Positions 52,021 through 61,803 of a stretch of DNA of 64,000 bases are shown one piece after another. The notes below the pieces were generated by a model. That model had not been told where the DNA came from, made no database searches, and worked only from the letters and a program-made list of their open reading frames with translations. A program made the translations under genes and the position numbers. The number at the start of each line of letters is the position of its first letter. The first letter of the stretch is position 1. Origin of the DNA: Spirochaetales bacterium (GTDB taxonomy: Bacteria; Spirochaetota; Spirochaetia; Treponematales; Treponemataceae); contig JAQXNX010000014.1 in the NCBI GenBank assembly GCA_029098225.1, forward strand, positions 124,001 to 188,000. The letters run 5' to 3'.

Positions 52021-53010
52021 ATGGCTGAAAAGAAATTTACAGTTCTGGATTTACTTGAACTTGAACTTTCAGGTCACGATGCTCTGGATTTAAAATGTAT
52101 TGCAGGACGACGTGGCTTGCCTAGAGCAATAACTGTTCCAGAGATTAATAGACCTGGACTTGCTCTTTTTGGGTTTTATGAATCTTTTTCCAGTAATCGT
52201 GTTCAGCTTTTTGGACGCGGAGAAACGGCCTATCTTCAAAAATTAAAAAAAGAACATAATATTGAATTAATTCAGAATTTTTTTACACCGCAAATGCCTT
52301 GCTGTGTTTTTACCTACAATCTTGAACCCACCGAAGCTTTTAGAAAACTTGCTGAAGAAAATTGCTGCCCGCTTTTGCAGACTTCTCTAACTTCAACAGA
52401 ATTTTCAAACAGATTAACCCGCGCTTTTTCTAATATTTTTGCGCCGCGTCAGACTTTACACGGTGTTCTGGTAGAGGTTTATGGTATTGGAATTTTATTA
52501 AACGGACATTCCGGCGTTGGAAAAAGCGAAACTGCTCTTGAGCTTGTTGAACGCGGGCATCGACTCGTTGCAGATGATATAGTAGAAATTCGCTGTGTAA
52601 ACGGAAATGTTCTTCTTGGACGTGGTGCAAATACAGTTGTAAGCCATCATATGGAAATTCGTGGTCTTGGAATTATTAATATTTCGCAGCTATATGGAGT
52701 TGGTGCAATCCGCGAACAAAAAGAAGTTCAGTTAATTGTTCAGCTTGAAGACTGGAATTCTAATAAAGCATATGACCGCCTTGGAACCGATCAGAAATAT
52801 CAGACATTACTCGGTGTTAATGTTCCTGTTATTGAAATTCCTGTAAGACCTGGACGAAATCTTCCAATTATTATAGAAGCTGCAGCTATGAATGAAAGGC
52901 TTAAAAATATGGGATATAATTCTGCAAAGGAATTTAACCAGAATATTCTTAGATGGATTGAAAATGGTGATACACAAAAAGTTTTTAATGGTAATGATGA
53001 TTCATATTGA
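52021..53010 (+). CDS. hprK: HPr kinase/phosphorylase
   Basis: LLNGHSGVGKSETALELVERGHRLVADD; ATG directly at the end of a TTGATA-N17-TATAGT promoter. Confidence 0.97.
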   Translation: MAEKKFTVLDLLELELSGHDALDLKCIAGRRGLPRAITVPEINRPGLALFGFYESFSSNRVQLFGRGETAYLQKLKKEHNIELIQNFFTPQMPCCVFTYNLEPTEAFRKLAEENCCPLLQTSLTSTEFSNRLTRAFSNIFAPRQTLHGVLVEVYGIGILLNGHSGVGKSETALELVERGHRLVADDIVEIRCVNGNVLLGRGANTVVSHHMEIRGLGIINISQLYGVGAIREQKEVQLIVQLEDWNSNKAYDRLGTDQKYQTLLGVNVPVIEIPVRPGRNLPIIIEAAAMNERLKNMGYNSAKEFNQNILRWIENGDTQKVFNGNDDSY

Positions 53011-53079
53011 CGGACTTTCTAAAAACTTTTAGATTGTTCGAAGTTAAACTGAGGCGTAAAACGCAAGGAAATTATTTTT

Positions 53080-53346
53080 ATGGTAGAAAAAATTTTGACA
53101 GTACAGAATCGTGCAGGAATTCATGCAAGACCCGCTGCAATAATTGCTCAGACAGCAAATAAATTCGAAAGCGAAATTACACTTACACGAGATGATGCTA
53201 CTGTAAATGCTAAATCTATTATGGGAGTAATTGCAATGGGAGCAGGCTATAATACTCAGCTTACATTGCGTGCCGAAGGTTCTGACGAATCGGAGGCAGC
53301 TTCTGTTCTGGAACAGCTCTTTAACAGCCGTTTTGAAGAAGAATAA
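53080..53346 (+). CDS. ptsH: HPr phosphocarrier
   Basis: NRAGIHARPAAIIAQTANKF ... NAKSIMGVIAMGA. Confidence 0.97.
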   Translation: MVEKILTVQNRAGIHARPAAIIAQTANKFESEITLTRDDATVNAKSIMGVIAMGAGYNTQLTLRAEGSDESEAASVLEQLFNSRFEEE

Positions 53347-53372
53347 TAAAAAAAATAATTCGGGAGGTTATT

Positions 53373-53984
53373 ATGAAAGAAATAACTGAAAGGCAGAAAG
53401 AGGTTTTAAGTTATATTTCTGAATACACAGAAGAACATTCATTTCCTCCTACTGTTCGAGAAATAAGTGATTATTTTGGAATTACAATCCGTGCAATTCA
53501 AGATCACATTATGGCTCTTCAGAAAAAAGGCTATTTATCACCGACTCAGAAAAGAGCTCGTTCTCTCAAAGTTATTTCTGAATGGAAGGATAAAGAAGAT
53601 TCCCTTTATGTAGGGCAAGTTCCTCTTTTAGGCTCCGTTGCTGCCGGAAAACCTCTTTTAAGCGAAGAAAATCTTGATGGTTATGTGAATCTGACAGAAC
53701 CTTTTGTTCGTCCTGGTAAAAGTTATTTTGCACTTCGTGTTCGTGGTGAAAGTATGATAAATGCAGGAATCCTTGATGGCGACCTTGCCGTTGTAGAACA
53801 GGCTTCTGTTGCAACAGACGGTCAGATAATTGTTGCAGTAATTGATGATGCAATAACATTAAAAAGATATTACAGAGAATCAGAGAGAATCAGATTACAA
53901 CCTGAAAATCCTGCATTCCAGCCGATTTACTGTACAGATGTACGAATCGTCGGAATTCTTTCAAATATCGTAAGAACATATTAA
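53373..53984 (+). CDS. lexA: LexA repressor
   Basis: TERQKEVLSYISEYTEEHSFPPTVREISDYFG; VRGESMINAGILDGDLAVVEQ. Confidence 0.95.
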   Translation: MKEITERQKEVLSYISEYTEEHSFPPTVREISDYFGITIRAIQDHIMALQKKGYLSPTQKRARSLKVISEWKDKEDSLYVGQVPLLGSVAAGKPLLSEENLDGYVNLTEPFVRPGKSYFALRVRGESMINAGILDGDLAVVEQASVATDGQIIVAVIDDAITLKRYYRESERIRLQPENPAFQPIYCTDVRIVGILSNIVRTY

Positions 53985-53987
53985 AAA

Positions 53988-54974
53988 ATGGCAAAGAAAC
54001 TTCCAATTTATCTGTATACTGGTCCCGAATTTGGTCTTAGAAATGAAGCCGTAGATGAATTAAAGGCTGATTTTATTAAAAAAACAGGAACTGTAGACGA
54101 ACATTCTTTTTTTCTTATAGAAACTCCTTTGAACGAAGTAATGTCTATTCTTCAGAATGGAACATTATTTTCTGATGGAGTTTTTATAGTTTGTAAAAAT
54201 GCGGAGTTAATTAAGAAAAAAGATGAAATTCAAATGATTTCTGACTGGCTTAAAAATCCGGAGGAAACAACCGAATTAGTTTTTATTTCTGATGAAATTT
54301 CTGTAGATTCAAAATTAGAAAAATTAGTTCCTCCAGAAAACCGTAAAAAATTCTGGGAAATGTATGAAGATAAAAAAGTTCCGTGGCTTGTAAATTTTTT
54401 CAAAAAAAATGAATATTTTATTCAGACTGGCGCTGCAGAACTTATTCTGGAAATGGTAGAAAACAATACTCAGGAATTAAAAGCTGAATGTTCAAGATTT
54501 TTTTACTGTTTTCCAAAAGGCACAGTTATTGATGAAGAAAAGGTAGAAGCTGTTTTAACTCATAATCGTGAAGAAAATGCATTTACACTTTTTGCTCAGC
54601 TTGCCGATTCTTCCGAAGAAGCTTCTGTAAGGCTGGAAAAATCTCTTCAAATCCTTCAAAAAATAAGGCTTTCAAAAGAAAATTCTTCTGTAATGATTAT
54701 AGCAGGTCTTGCTTCCTGTTTCAGAAAACTTTCTTTGTGGCATAATTTTGGTGAAACTGCAATTACAAAAGCACTTATGCAAAAACAGTATAGAAGTGCG
54801 GCAAAAATCTGGACCGTTGGTCAAACAGCAGCAATTCTTGCAGTGCTTGCAAAAACCGATATGGAAATTCGTTCGCCAGGTGGAGCACAGATAGAAGATC
54901 TCCTGCTTCAGAAAATGCTTTATGAGATTACTATAAAAAAAGGTGCGTCTATTGCATCTGCAGAATTTGATTAA
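53988..54974 (+). CDS. holA: DNA polymerase III delta subunit-like
   Basis: LYTGPEFGLRNEAVDELKADF; HolA-like length and layout. Confidence 0.75.
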   Translation: MAKKLPIYLYTGPEFGLRNEAVDELKADFIKKTGTVDEHSFFLIETPLNEVMSILQNGTLFSDGVFIVCKNAELIKKKDEIQMISDWLKNPEETTELVFISDEISVDSKLEKLVPPENRKKFWEMYEDKKVPWLVNFFKKNEYFIQTGAAELILEMVENNTQELKAECSRFFYCFPKGTVIDEEKVEAVLTHNREENAFTLFAQLADSSEEASVRLEKSLQILQKIRLSKENSSVMIIAGLASCFRKLSLWHNFGETAITKALMQKQYRSAAKIWTVGQTAAILAVLAKTDMEIRSPGGAQIEDLLLQKMLYEITIKKGASIASAEFD

Positions 54975-55195
54975 AATTCCAGTTTATTAAGTAAATCTTT
55001 TAACGCTTTTATTTCTTCTTCAGAAAAAGTTGAACCTTTTCCCATTTTCTGATGATCCGGTGACCAGCTTCTTAAATCGTATTTTGCAGGTCTTCCTCCC
55101 CAGGAAACCATATTCAATTCAAGATTCCATCCGCCTTTACCTTCAGAAACTACGCCCAAACTTTTTTCAATACTAAAAGTAAATTCGTCAGCCAT
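54971..55195 (-). CDS. YdbC/PC4-family ssDNA-binding-like protein
   Basis: GGWNLELNMVSWGGRPAKYDLRSWSPDHQKMGKGSTFSEEEIKAL. Confidence 0.85.
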   Translation of the reverse strand: MADEFTFSIEKSLGVVSEGKGGWNLELNMVSWGGRPAKYDLRSWSPDHQKMGKGSTFSEEEIKALKDLLNKLEF

Positions 55196-55300
55196 AAAGC
55201 CTCCAAAAAGTATAAAATCTACTATAATTATCGTTGTGTGATTACCGAAAATATAGTAAAATATAAGAAGAAAATTGATTTTTCAAAATGTGAGGTGAAC

Positions 55301-56335
55301 ATGAAGAAAGTTTTTATAATCCTTCTTTCTATTTCCACAGTTTTGTTTTTTATTTCCTGCGGTTCAAAGCCTCAGGAGGAGGAAACAACTCCAACATCCC
55401 CAATTGTTGAAGATACTACAGAAGATACAGTTGATTCGGGAGATGAGTCTACGGAATCTGATGCAGATGCGTATGAAAAAATGCTCTCTCAGATTGATGA
55501 TGCACGTCGTCTTGCTTTAGAAGCAGGTGCAGATAAAAATGCTGCTGATGAACTTTCAAAGGTTGATGATTATTATAACAGTTTGAAAGATGATGAAGAT
55601 GCATTGAAGCTTAATGGAGCTTCTATCATAGAAAGATATAATCTTCTTACTGCATTTGCAAAAGCAAAAGAAGCTAAAAAAGAAATTGATGATAATGATT
55701 TTGCTTCATACGATCAGAAAGATTATGACGCTGGTGTAAAATCATTGGAAAAAGCTCAGGCTGCATTTGATGATCTTGAAAATTGGGATCCATCAGCAAT
55801 TGCTTCAGCAACAGATGCAAACGGAAAATTCCAGAATGTTCTGATTGTTGCTTATAAAAAACTTGCAAAAGCTGAACGAGAACTTGCTTATGAAGCAAAG
55901 AAAAATGCTGACAGCGTAAAAGCAGGTGTTGCACAAAAAGAACGCTATCAGGCAGCTACTGAATCGTTCAAAAATGGCGATATACTTTACGCAATGCAGA
56001 GTCCTAAAAAATCATTAGAAAATTATCAGTCTGCTAAAGAAGAATTTACATTCCTTTATGAAGATGTAGCAGAAAAAAGAGCTGCTGCTCAGGCTGCAAT
56101 TGATGAAGCAAAACGCAAGGTTGAAGAATCTGAACGTTATGCATTGGAAGCAGATAGAAGAAATCCTATTACTGAAGAAATTGACGGCATAGAAGATGAA
56201 GATGCAGTTCTTTTGGAAGAAGATGAATATGAAGATCCGGAAGATGCAGAATCTGACATTGCGCCAACAATTGAAGAAGAAATTGCAAATCAGGCTTTGG
56301 ATTTTGCTACTGACATGCTTGGAGAGGAGGACTAA
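55301..56335 (+). CDS. Coiled-coil lipoprotein
   Basis: MKKVFIILLSISTVLFFISCGSKPQ lipobox; acidic coiled coil. Confidence 0.7.
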   Translation: MKKVFIILLSISTVLFFISCGSKPQEEETTPTSPIVEDTTEDTVDSGDESTESDADAYEKMLSQIDDARRLALEAGADKNAADELSKVDDYYNSLKDDEDALKLNGASIIERYNLLTAFAKAKEAKKEIDDNDFASYDQKDYDAGVKSLEKAQAAFDDLENWDPSAIASATDANGKFQNVLIVAYKKLAKAERELAYEAKKNADSVKAGVAQKERYQAATESFKNGDILYAMQSPKKSLENYQSAKEEFTFLYEDVAEKRAAAQAAIDEAKRKVEESERYALEADRRNPITEEIDGIEDEDAVLLEEDEYEDPEDAESDIAPTIEEEIANQALDFATDMLGEED

Positions 56336-56337
56336 TC

Positions 56338-57027
56338 ATGAAAAAGTTTTTTAGTGTTTTATTCGTAATTACATTTACAGCCTCTATCTTTGCTGTTAGT
56401 TATAAAAACAATACATATCAAAAGCTTGCAGATGAATATGCAAAGAAGGCAGAAAAAGCTATGGATGCCGGCGAGTATGCAGATTCAATTGAATATGCAC
56501 GCCTTGCAGAAGAAAATGCAGAACTTTCCCGACAGTTTATTCAGGCAATGATGGCTAGAACAGATGCAGAAGATGCAATTAAGCTTGCAAAAAATCAGCT
56601 TGCATGGGCAGAAAAAATTGATGCCCCAAATATTTATCCAATGGCTTATACTTCAGCAAAGGATAATTTAGAGAATGCAGAAACAGCTTTTGATGATGAA
56701 GACTGGGCTAAAGCAACAGAATATGCAAAAGCTTCTCTTGCTGCTCTTGATGGAGTAAAAGAAGTTACTCCTCTTCCTGAGTTTTATATTGTAAGACCAT
56801 GGGCAGAAACAAAGGATTGTTACTGGAATATTTCTGGTCGTCCTTATGTTTATAATAATCCTCTTCTTTGGGAAAACCTTTATCAGGCAAATAAGAGTGA
56901 AATGCCAAAACCAGAAGATCCAAACCTTATTCATCCAGGTATGAAGATGAAGATTCCAAGCCTTACAGGAGAATATCGTTCTGGAACATATGATCCTAAA
57001 AAATCTTATGAAACTTATGGTGAATAA
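56338..57027 (+). CDS. Exported protein, TPR-like N-part and divergent LysM-like C-part
   Basis: YIVRPWAETKDCYWNISGRPYVYNNPLLWENLYQANKSEMPKPEDPNLIHPGMKMKIP. Confidence 0.65.
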   Translation: MKKFFSVLFVITFTASIFAVSYKNNTYQKLADEYAKKAEKAMDAGEYADSIEYARLAEENAELSRQFIQAMMARTDAEDAIKLAKNQLAWAEKIDAPNIYPMAYTSAKDNLENAETAFDDEDWAKATEYAKASLAALDGVKEVTPLPEFYIVRPWAETKDCYWNISGRPYVYNNPLLWENLYQANKSEMPKPEDPNLIHPGMKMKIPSLTGEYRSGTYDPKKSYETYGE

Positions 57028-57058
57028 GAATAAATAAGAAAATGGATTGAATAAAAAA

Positions 57059-57099
57059 AACGAATTTTATGTTCATAGCATAAAATTCGTTTTTTTTTT
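57059..57099. terminator. Terminator
   Basis: AACGAATTTTATG...CATAAAATTCGTT TTTTTTTT. Confidence 0.9.
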
Positions 57100-57108
57100 A
57101 ACGCAAAG

Positions 57109-57675
57109 CTAAATTTGCTTTGTATGTCTTAAATAAAAAAGAAAAGCAGTAGACATCATTGCATGAGGAAACTGTTTTGTTCCCAAGCCTTCAATAACTT
57201 CTTTTTTAGAAAGCTTTAAGCATTCAATAAATTCATCAGAATCTAAGTGTTGCTTTCCAGTTTCGATTAAATTTGTGGCATAAAAAAGATGAACTGTATT
57301 ATTAAATAGTGCCGGATTTGGATTTAATTCGCCCATTTTTTCAAGTCTTCCAGCTTTACAGCCGGTTTCTTCTTCAAGCTCCCGTTTTGCAGCTTCTTCC
57401 GGCGATTCACCCTTATCAATTACTCCACCTGGAAATTCAATGCTTAAACATTGAGAACTGTGACGCCATTGTTTTACCATAAGAAAATTTTCATCAGCTT
57501 CTGGAATAACAATAACCCAGTCTGGTGCTTCCATTGTAATATAGTCGCCTTCAACACCCTGTGAAGAAATATTGTGTCGCGAAGTAATATTACATACTAC
57601 GGTAGAGAGAAGTGTTTTAGATTCTCCTGTAGTCCATTTTAGTTTTTCATCTTCTTTAGAGAAATAATTTTTCAT
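57109..57675 (-). CDS. NUDIX hydrolase (ADP-ribose pyrophosphatase-like)
   Basis: GGVIDKGESPEEAAKRELEEETGCKAG Nudix box. Confidence 0.9.
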   Translation of the reverse strand: MKNYFSKEDEKLKWTTGESKTLLSTVVCNITSRHNISSQGVEGDYITMEAPDWVIVIPEADENFLMVKQWRHSSQCLSIEFPGGVIDKGESPEEAAKRELEEETGCKAGRLEKMGELNPNPALFNNTVHLFYATNLIETGKQHLDSDEFIECLKLSKKEVIEGLGTKQFPHAMMSTAFLFYLRHTKQI

Positions 57676-57784
57676 ATTTTTTCCCGCAAATATTTTTTGA
57701 CATATTTATTATCTCGTTTTATTATTATTTTAGCAAGAATTTCAACGACAGATTTTGTCTTTGGCACAAAAGAGGAGGAACATT

Positions 57785-58606
57785 ATGGCTATTATTACAA
57801 TTTCACGACAGGTTGCAGCTCACGGCGATGAGGTTGCTTCTGAACTTGCAAAAATCCTTAATTATAAATTTATTACTCGAAAAGAAATTGAGCAGCGCAT
57901 TGTTGATTTAGGCTTTTCCAGGGATAAAATGGAAAAATATGATGAGCGGAAACCAGGATTTTTTGCTTCATTAACAAAAGATAGAGATGAATATTTTAAT
58001 TATGCCCAATATGCTATTTTAGAAGCTGCAGAGCAGAAGAATGCAATTATAATAGGGCGCGGTGCTTTTGGAGTTTTACAGAATGTGCCGAATAATATTT
58101 CTGTACGACTTGTTGCCGACGAGAAAACGAGAATTGAACGCCTTAAAAAAGAGTTCAACTGGGATGAAAAACAGGCAAAACAGCGTATTCAGGAAAGTGA
58201 TGTAAACCGTTCCGGCTTTCACAGCAGTTTTTATAATTTAAATGTTGATGACAGTTCTCTTTTTCATATGGTTTTAAATACAGGAATGATGACTGTAGAT
58301 ATGGCTGCAAAAATTATTGCCGATTTTGTTGAACGTAAAGTCACCGTAAAGGAAGAAGAAGAAGGTAACAAAATTATTGAAGAATTATTAAAAGCACAGA
58401 CAGTTGTTAATAAATTGTCGCATGAATACCATCTTAATATAGATTTTATGCATGTAACAATTGAAGATAACTGTGTAATTCTTCATGGAGTTTGCGATTC
58501 TCCGGCGTTAATTGAACAGGCATTAAAAATAATTAAGCAGGAATTACCTGAATATGAGCCAAAAGCAAATGTAAGCATAATTCATGATTTTAAACAGTTT
58601 CAATAA
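57785..58606 (+). CDS. Cytidylate kinase-like protein
   Basis: MAIITISRQVAAHGDEVASELAKILNYKFITRKEI; SD AGGAGG. Confidence 0.85.
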   Translation: MAIITISRQVAAHGDEVASELAKILNYKFITRKEIEQRIVDLGFSRDKMEKYDERKPGFFASLTKDRDEYFNYAQYAILEAAEQKNAIIIGRGAFGVLQNVPNNISVRLVADEKTRIERLKKEFNWDEKQAKQRIQESDVNRSGFHSSFYNLNVDDSSLFHMVLNTGMMTVDMAAKIIADFVERKVTVKEEEEGNKIIEELLKAQTVVNKLSHEYHLNIDFMHVTIEDNCVILHGVCDSPALIEQALKIIKQELPEYEPKANVSIIHDFKQFQ

Positions 58607-58645
58607 ACTTGACTTTTCTTCTTATAAATTGGATACTAATAAATC

Positions 58646-59242
58646 ATGCAATTATCGAATAAGTTTACATTTACCAGAATAGTTTTTGCTCCAATTTTCT
58701 TTTTGCTTTACTTTTTGCCTGTCTGGACAGGAAAATTTGCATTTGCTTCAATTTGTATAATTATTCCTTGTCTGATTTTTGCCGAATTTACAGATTATTT
58801 AGATGGCCATTATGCACGAAAACATAACGAAGTAAGCGATTTTGGAAAATTATTCGATCCTTTTGCAGATGTTATCCTTCATTTAACAACTTTTGTCTGT
58901 TTTATAAAATCTTATAATCCGGAAATTTCTTATACTCCGATTGCAGTTTTACTTTTTATAATGCTCCGTGAATTTTCTCAAAACTTTTTGAGAATGGTCG
59001 CAGCAAAAAAAGGCGTAGCTATAGCTGCCCGCAAAGGCGGAAAATTCAAAACAGTAATGTACATAGTAAGCGAATTTTACGCACTTTTGCTTGAAACTTT
59101 CATCCGTACAGATAATATTCCAGCCTGCTTTAATACATTAAAAATTATTTCAGTAGTACTCTTTATTATCTGCGTAATCTGCAGTTATGCATCATTTATT
59201 GATTATTTAGTACACTTCGGAAAAGTACTAAAAGATAACTAA
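58646..59242 (+). CDS. pgsA: CDP-alcohol phosphatidyltransferase
   Basis: FAEFTDYLDGHYARKHNEVSDFGKLFDPFADV. Confidence 0.88.
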   Translation: MQLSNKFTFTRIVFAPIFFLLYFLPVWTGKFAFASICIIIPCLIFAEFTDYLDGHYARKHNEVSDFGKLFDPFADVILHLTTFVCFIKSYNPEISYTPIAVLLFIMLREFSQNFLRMVAAKKGVAIAARKGGKFKTVMYIVSEFYALLLETFIRTDNIPACFNTLKIISVVLFIICVICSYASFIDYLVHFGKVLKDN

Positions 59243-59249
59243 AAATGTA

Positions 59250-59337
59250 GAAAATAAAATTGAAGCATAGTAAAGAACAAATTTCAACAGCCGATGGACA
59301 AAAAAAAGAGTCTCCTTATTTACAGACTGATTCATTT
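59250..59337. repeat. Direct repeat copy 1 (~88 bp)
   Basis: GAAAATAAAATTGAAGCATAGTAAAGAA...ACAGCCGATGGACAAAAAAAAGAGTCTCCTTATTTACAGACTGATTCATTT. Confidence 0.9.
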
Positions 59338-59436
59338 CCTTAATTATTCAGAAAATATAATTTAAGCATATAAAAAAAATAAAATAAAATAAAAGAAGAA
59401 GGGTTTTAAGAGTGATTCATCTTCGTTTCATGCTTA

Positions 59437-59524
59437 GAAAATAAAATTGAAACATAGTAAAGAAAAAATTTTACAGCCGATGGACAAAAAAAAGAGTCTC
59501 CTTATTTACAGACTGATTCATTTT
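59437..59524. repeat. Direct repeat copy 2, whose 3' half belongs to a giant hairpin
   Basis: Near-identical to 59250-59337. Confidence 0.9.
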
Positions 59525-59570
59525 CGTTTATCAGGCTGTAAATAAGGAGACGTTTAAGTCCATCGGCTGT
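59473..59570. repeat. 98-nt long inverted repeat between pgsA and hsp20
   Basis: ACAGCCGATGGAC / GTCCATCGGCTGT (13 bp) enclosing GTCTCCTTATTTACAG / CTGTAAATAAGGAGAC (16 bp), all perfect. Confidence 0.9.
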
Positions 59571-59581
59571 ATAAAGCATTT

Positions 59582-60004
59582 TTAGCATGCTTCAATTGCG
59601 ATTTTCTTTGGCTTTGCCACAGGCTTTTTCTTCAAATCAATTGTCAAAACTCCATTTTTAAAGTTTGCACTGATTGATTCTTCATCAACATCAGAAGGAA
59701 GTGTAAATCTTCTGCTAAAGCCGGAACTTCTTCTTTCTTTTAAAAGATATTTTTTAGATTTTCCTTCTTTCTTTTCAGATTTATTTTCCTCTGATTCTTC
59801 AATCTTAGATGCAATGGTCAAATTGTCATGGTCAAGTTCAATGCTTACATCTTTTTCTGTGCGTCCAGGAAGTTCCATTTCCAATTTGTACTCACTGTCA
59901 TCTTCTGTAACATCAACACGAGGTGCAACAGTATATACACCAGGTCTTGCCTCACAACCAAAAACATCATTAAAAAGTGAATTAAAAATTGAAAGTTCGT
60001 TCAT
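59582..60004 (-). CDS. Small heat-shock protein (Hsp20/alpha-crystallin)
   Basis: PRVDVTEDDSEYKLEMELPGRTEKDVSIELDHDNLTI ... FKNGVLTIDLKKKPVAKPKKIAIEAC. Confidence 0.95.
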   Translation of the reverse strand: MNELSIFNSLFNDVFGCEARPGVYTVAPRVDVTEDDSEYKLEMELPGRTEKDVSIELDHDNLTIASKIEESEENKSEKKEGKSKKYLLKERRSSGFSRRFTLPSDVDEESISANFKNGVLTIDLKKKPVAKPKKIAIEAC

Positions 60005-60336
60005 ATAGATACCTCTTGCTTTTGAAATATTTATAAGTCATACGACTTACATATATTATACAGCAATTTTCGTGCCAAGTGGTTTACGAATTAAAAAAAC
60101 AATAAAAATGGGGGAAATTTTCTATAATTAACGGCCTTCCGTGGCTCACTAACGCTCGGTCTTCGCTTTGCGAAGACTTAAAACCACTTCACGCCTTGCC
60201 CGGTGTATTTTCAGGTGAGTAAATTTAACTGAGAAAAAAAGGTATATTTTAGAAAATTTGTGTCAAAAAGTACCAATTTATTCTGTCAAAATGAAACAGT
60301 TTGATAAAATTTGCTCATTTTTCGCCTATAATTAAT

Positions 60337-61692
60337 TTATTTTTTAAAAATTCCGGAAACTAAATCCTTTATGTTTTCAATTTTATTGGAATCATCTTCC
60401 GGAGAAAATACTCTTTTAAAACCGGAATTCAAGGCAGCTTTAGTTCTTTGCTTTGGTTTTGTTACAGGTCTTATTTCTCCAGCAAGGCTTAATTCTCCAA
60501 AAATTGCTGAGTTTCCTTCAATCGGAATGTCTGTTCTTGCAGAATAAAGTGCAGCAGCAATCGCCGCATCAATAGAACTTTCTGTCAGCCTTATTCCACC
60601 GGCAACATTTACATAAATATCCTGATCAGAAAAAACTAAGCCGCAGCGTTTTTCAATTACAGCTGCAATGCGGGCGACTCTCCCAGAATCAATTTTTTCA
60701 CTGTAAATTCGGGAAATTCCTGCTTTCGCAGGAACCGTTAACGCCTGAATTTCTACTAAAAAAACACGACTGCCTTCAAAAACCGGAGTGCAGGCAACAC
60801 CTGCGGGCTGAATTCCGCTTCTTTTTGTTAAAAATAAGCTTGAAGGATCGGTAACAGGAATTAAACCTTTATCTGTCATAGAAAAAATACCAATTTCATC
60901 AATTGAACCGAATCTGTTTTTTTGTGCATGCAGGAATCTGATATCATCATTATTTCTTTCAAAAGAAATTACTGTATCTACCATATGTTCCATAGATTTT
61001 GGACCGGATATGGTACCTTCCTTTGTAACATGAGCAGTCATAATTAAAACAGAATCTCGTTCTTTAACCCAGGAAATAAATTCATTTGCGCAGAATTTTA
61101 ATTGATTCACTGTTCCTGGAATCATTCCTGCCTGAGCAGAATAAATTGTCTGAATAGAATCTATAATTACAAATACAGGATTTAACGAATCCATGGCGTC
61201 AAGACAATCTTCCAGACGAGAAGTGCATAAACATTGAACTTTATCTATTTTAAGCTCAAGACGGTCAGCCCTTTCTTTTATCTGTGCAGCCGACTCTTCT
61301 CCGCTTATATAAAGGACATTCTGTCCGCTGCTTAAATTTTCAGAAATACAGGAAATTGTCTGTAAAAGCAGCGTAGATTTTCCTATTCCGGGTTCTCCTC
61401 CCAGTAAAATTGCTGAACGTTTAGTTGCTCCGCCCCCTAAAACTCTGTCAAATTCTTCAATTCCCGTGTTTAACCTGGATTTTTCCTGTGCCTTAACAGT
61501 ATTTAGAGAAACCGGCTTTTGAACCTGAACTTCCTCTGATCCGCGTCCTGCAGGAGTAATGTTGTTTCTGTCAATTATAATTTCTTCTAAAGAATTCCAT
61601 TCTCCACATTCAGGACATCTTCCAAGCCATCTTGGCTGAGAATATCCGCAGAAAGAGCATTTGTAAATTATTGAACCATTTTTTTTTGCCAT
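60337..61692 (-). CDS. radA: DNA repair protein RadA
   Basis: YKCSFCGYSQPRWLGRCPECGEWNSL; GGEPGIGKSTLLLQ. Confidence 0.97.
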   Translation of the reverse strand: MAKKNGSIIYKCSFCGYSQPRWLGRCPECGEWNSLEEIIIDRNNITPAGRGSEEVQVQKPVSLNTVKAQEKSRLNTGIEEFDRVLGGGATKRSAILLGGEPGIGKSTLLLQTISCISENLSSGQNVLYISGEESAAQIKERADRLELKIDKVQCLCTSRLEDCLDAMDSLNPVFVIIDSIQTIYSAQAGMIPGTVNQLKFCANEFISWVKERDSVLIMTAHVTKEGTISGPKSMEHMVDTVISFERNNDDIRFLHAQKNRFGSIDEIGIFSMTDKGLIPVTDPSSLFLTKRSGIQPAGVACTPVFEGSRVFLVEIQALTVPAKAGISRIYSEKIDSGRVARIAAVIEKRCGLVFSDQDIYVNVAGGIRLTESSIDAAIAAALYSARTDIPIEGNSAIFGELSLAGEIRPVTKPKQRTKAALNSGFKRVFSPEDDSNKIENIKDLVSGIFKK

Positions 61693-61768
61693 AATAAAAT
61701 CTCTATTATAATATATGCACAAGTTTTCATTTTTTTCACAAATAAATAAAAAAAAATGAATTTATTTA

Positions 61769-61797
61769 TTGACAAATATTATAGTTGGTTATATATT
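61769..61797 (+). promoter_or_regulatory. Consensus sigma70-type promoter of a putative sRNA
   Basis: TTGACA-N17-TATATT. Confidence 0.8.
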
Positions 61798-61803
61798 GTA
61801 ATT

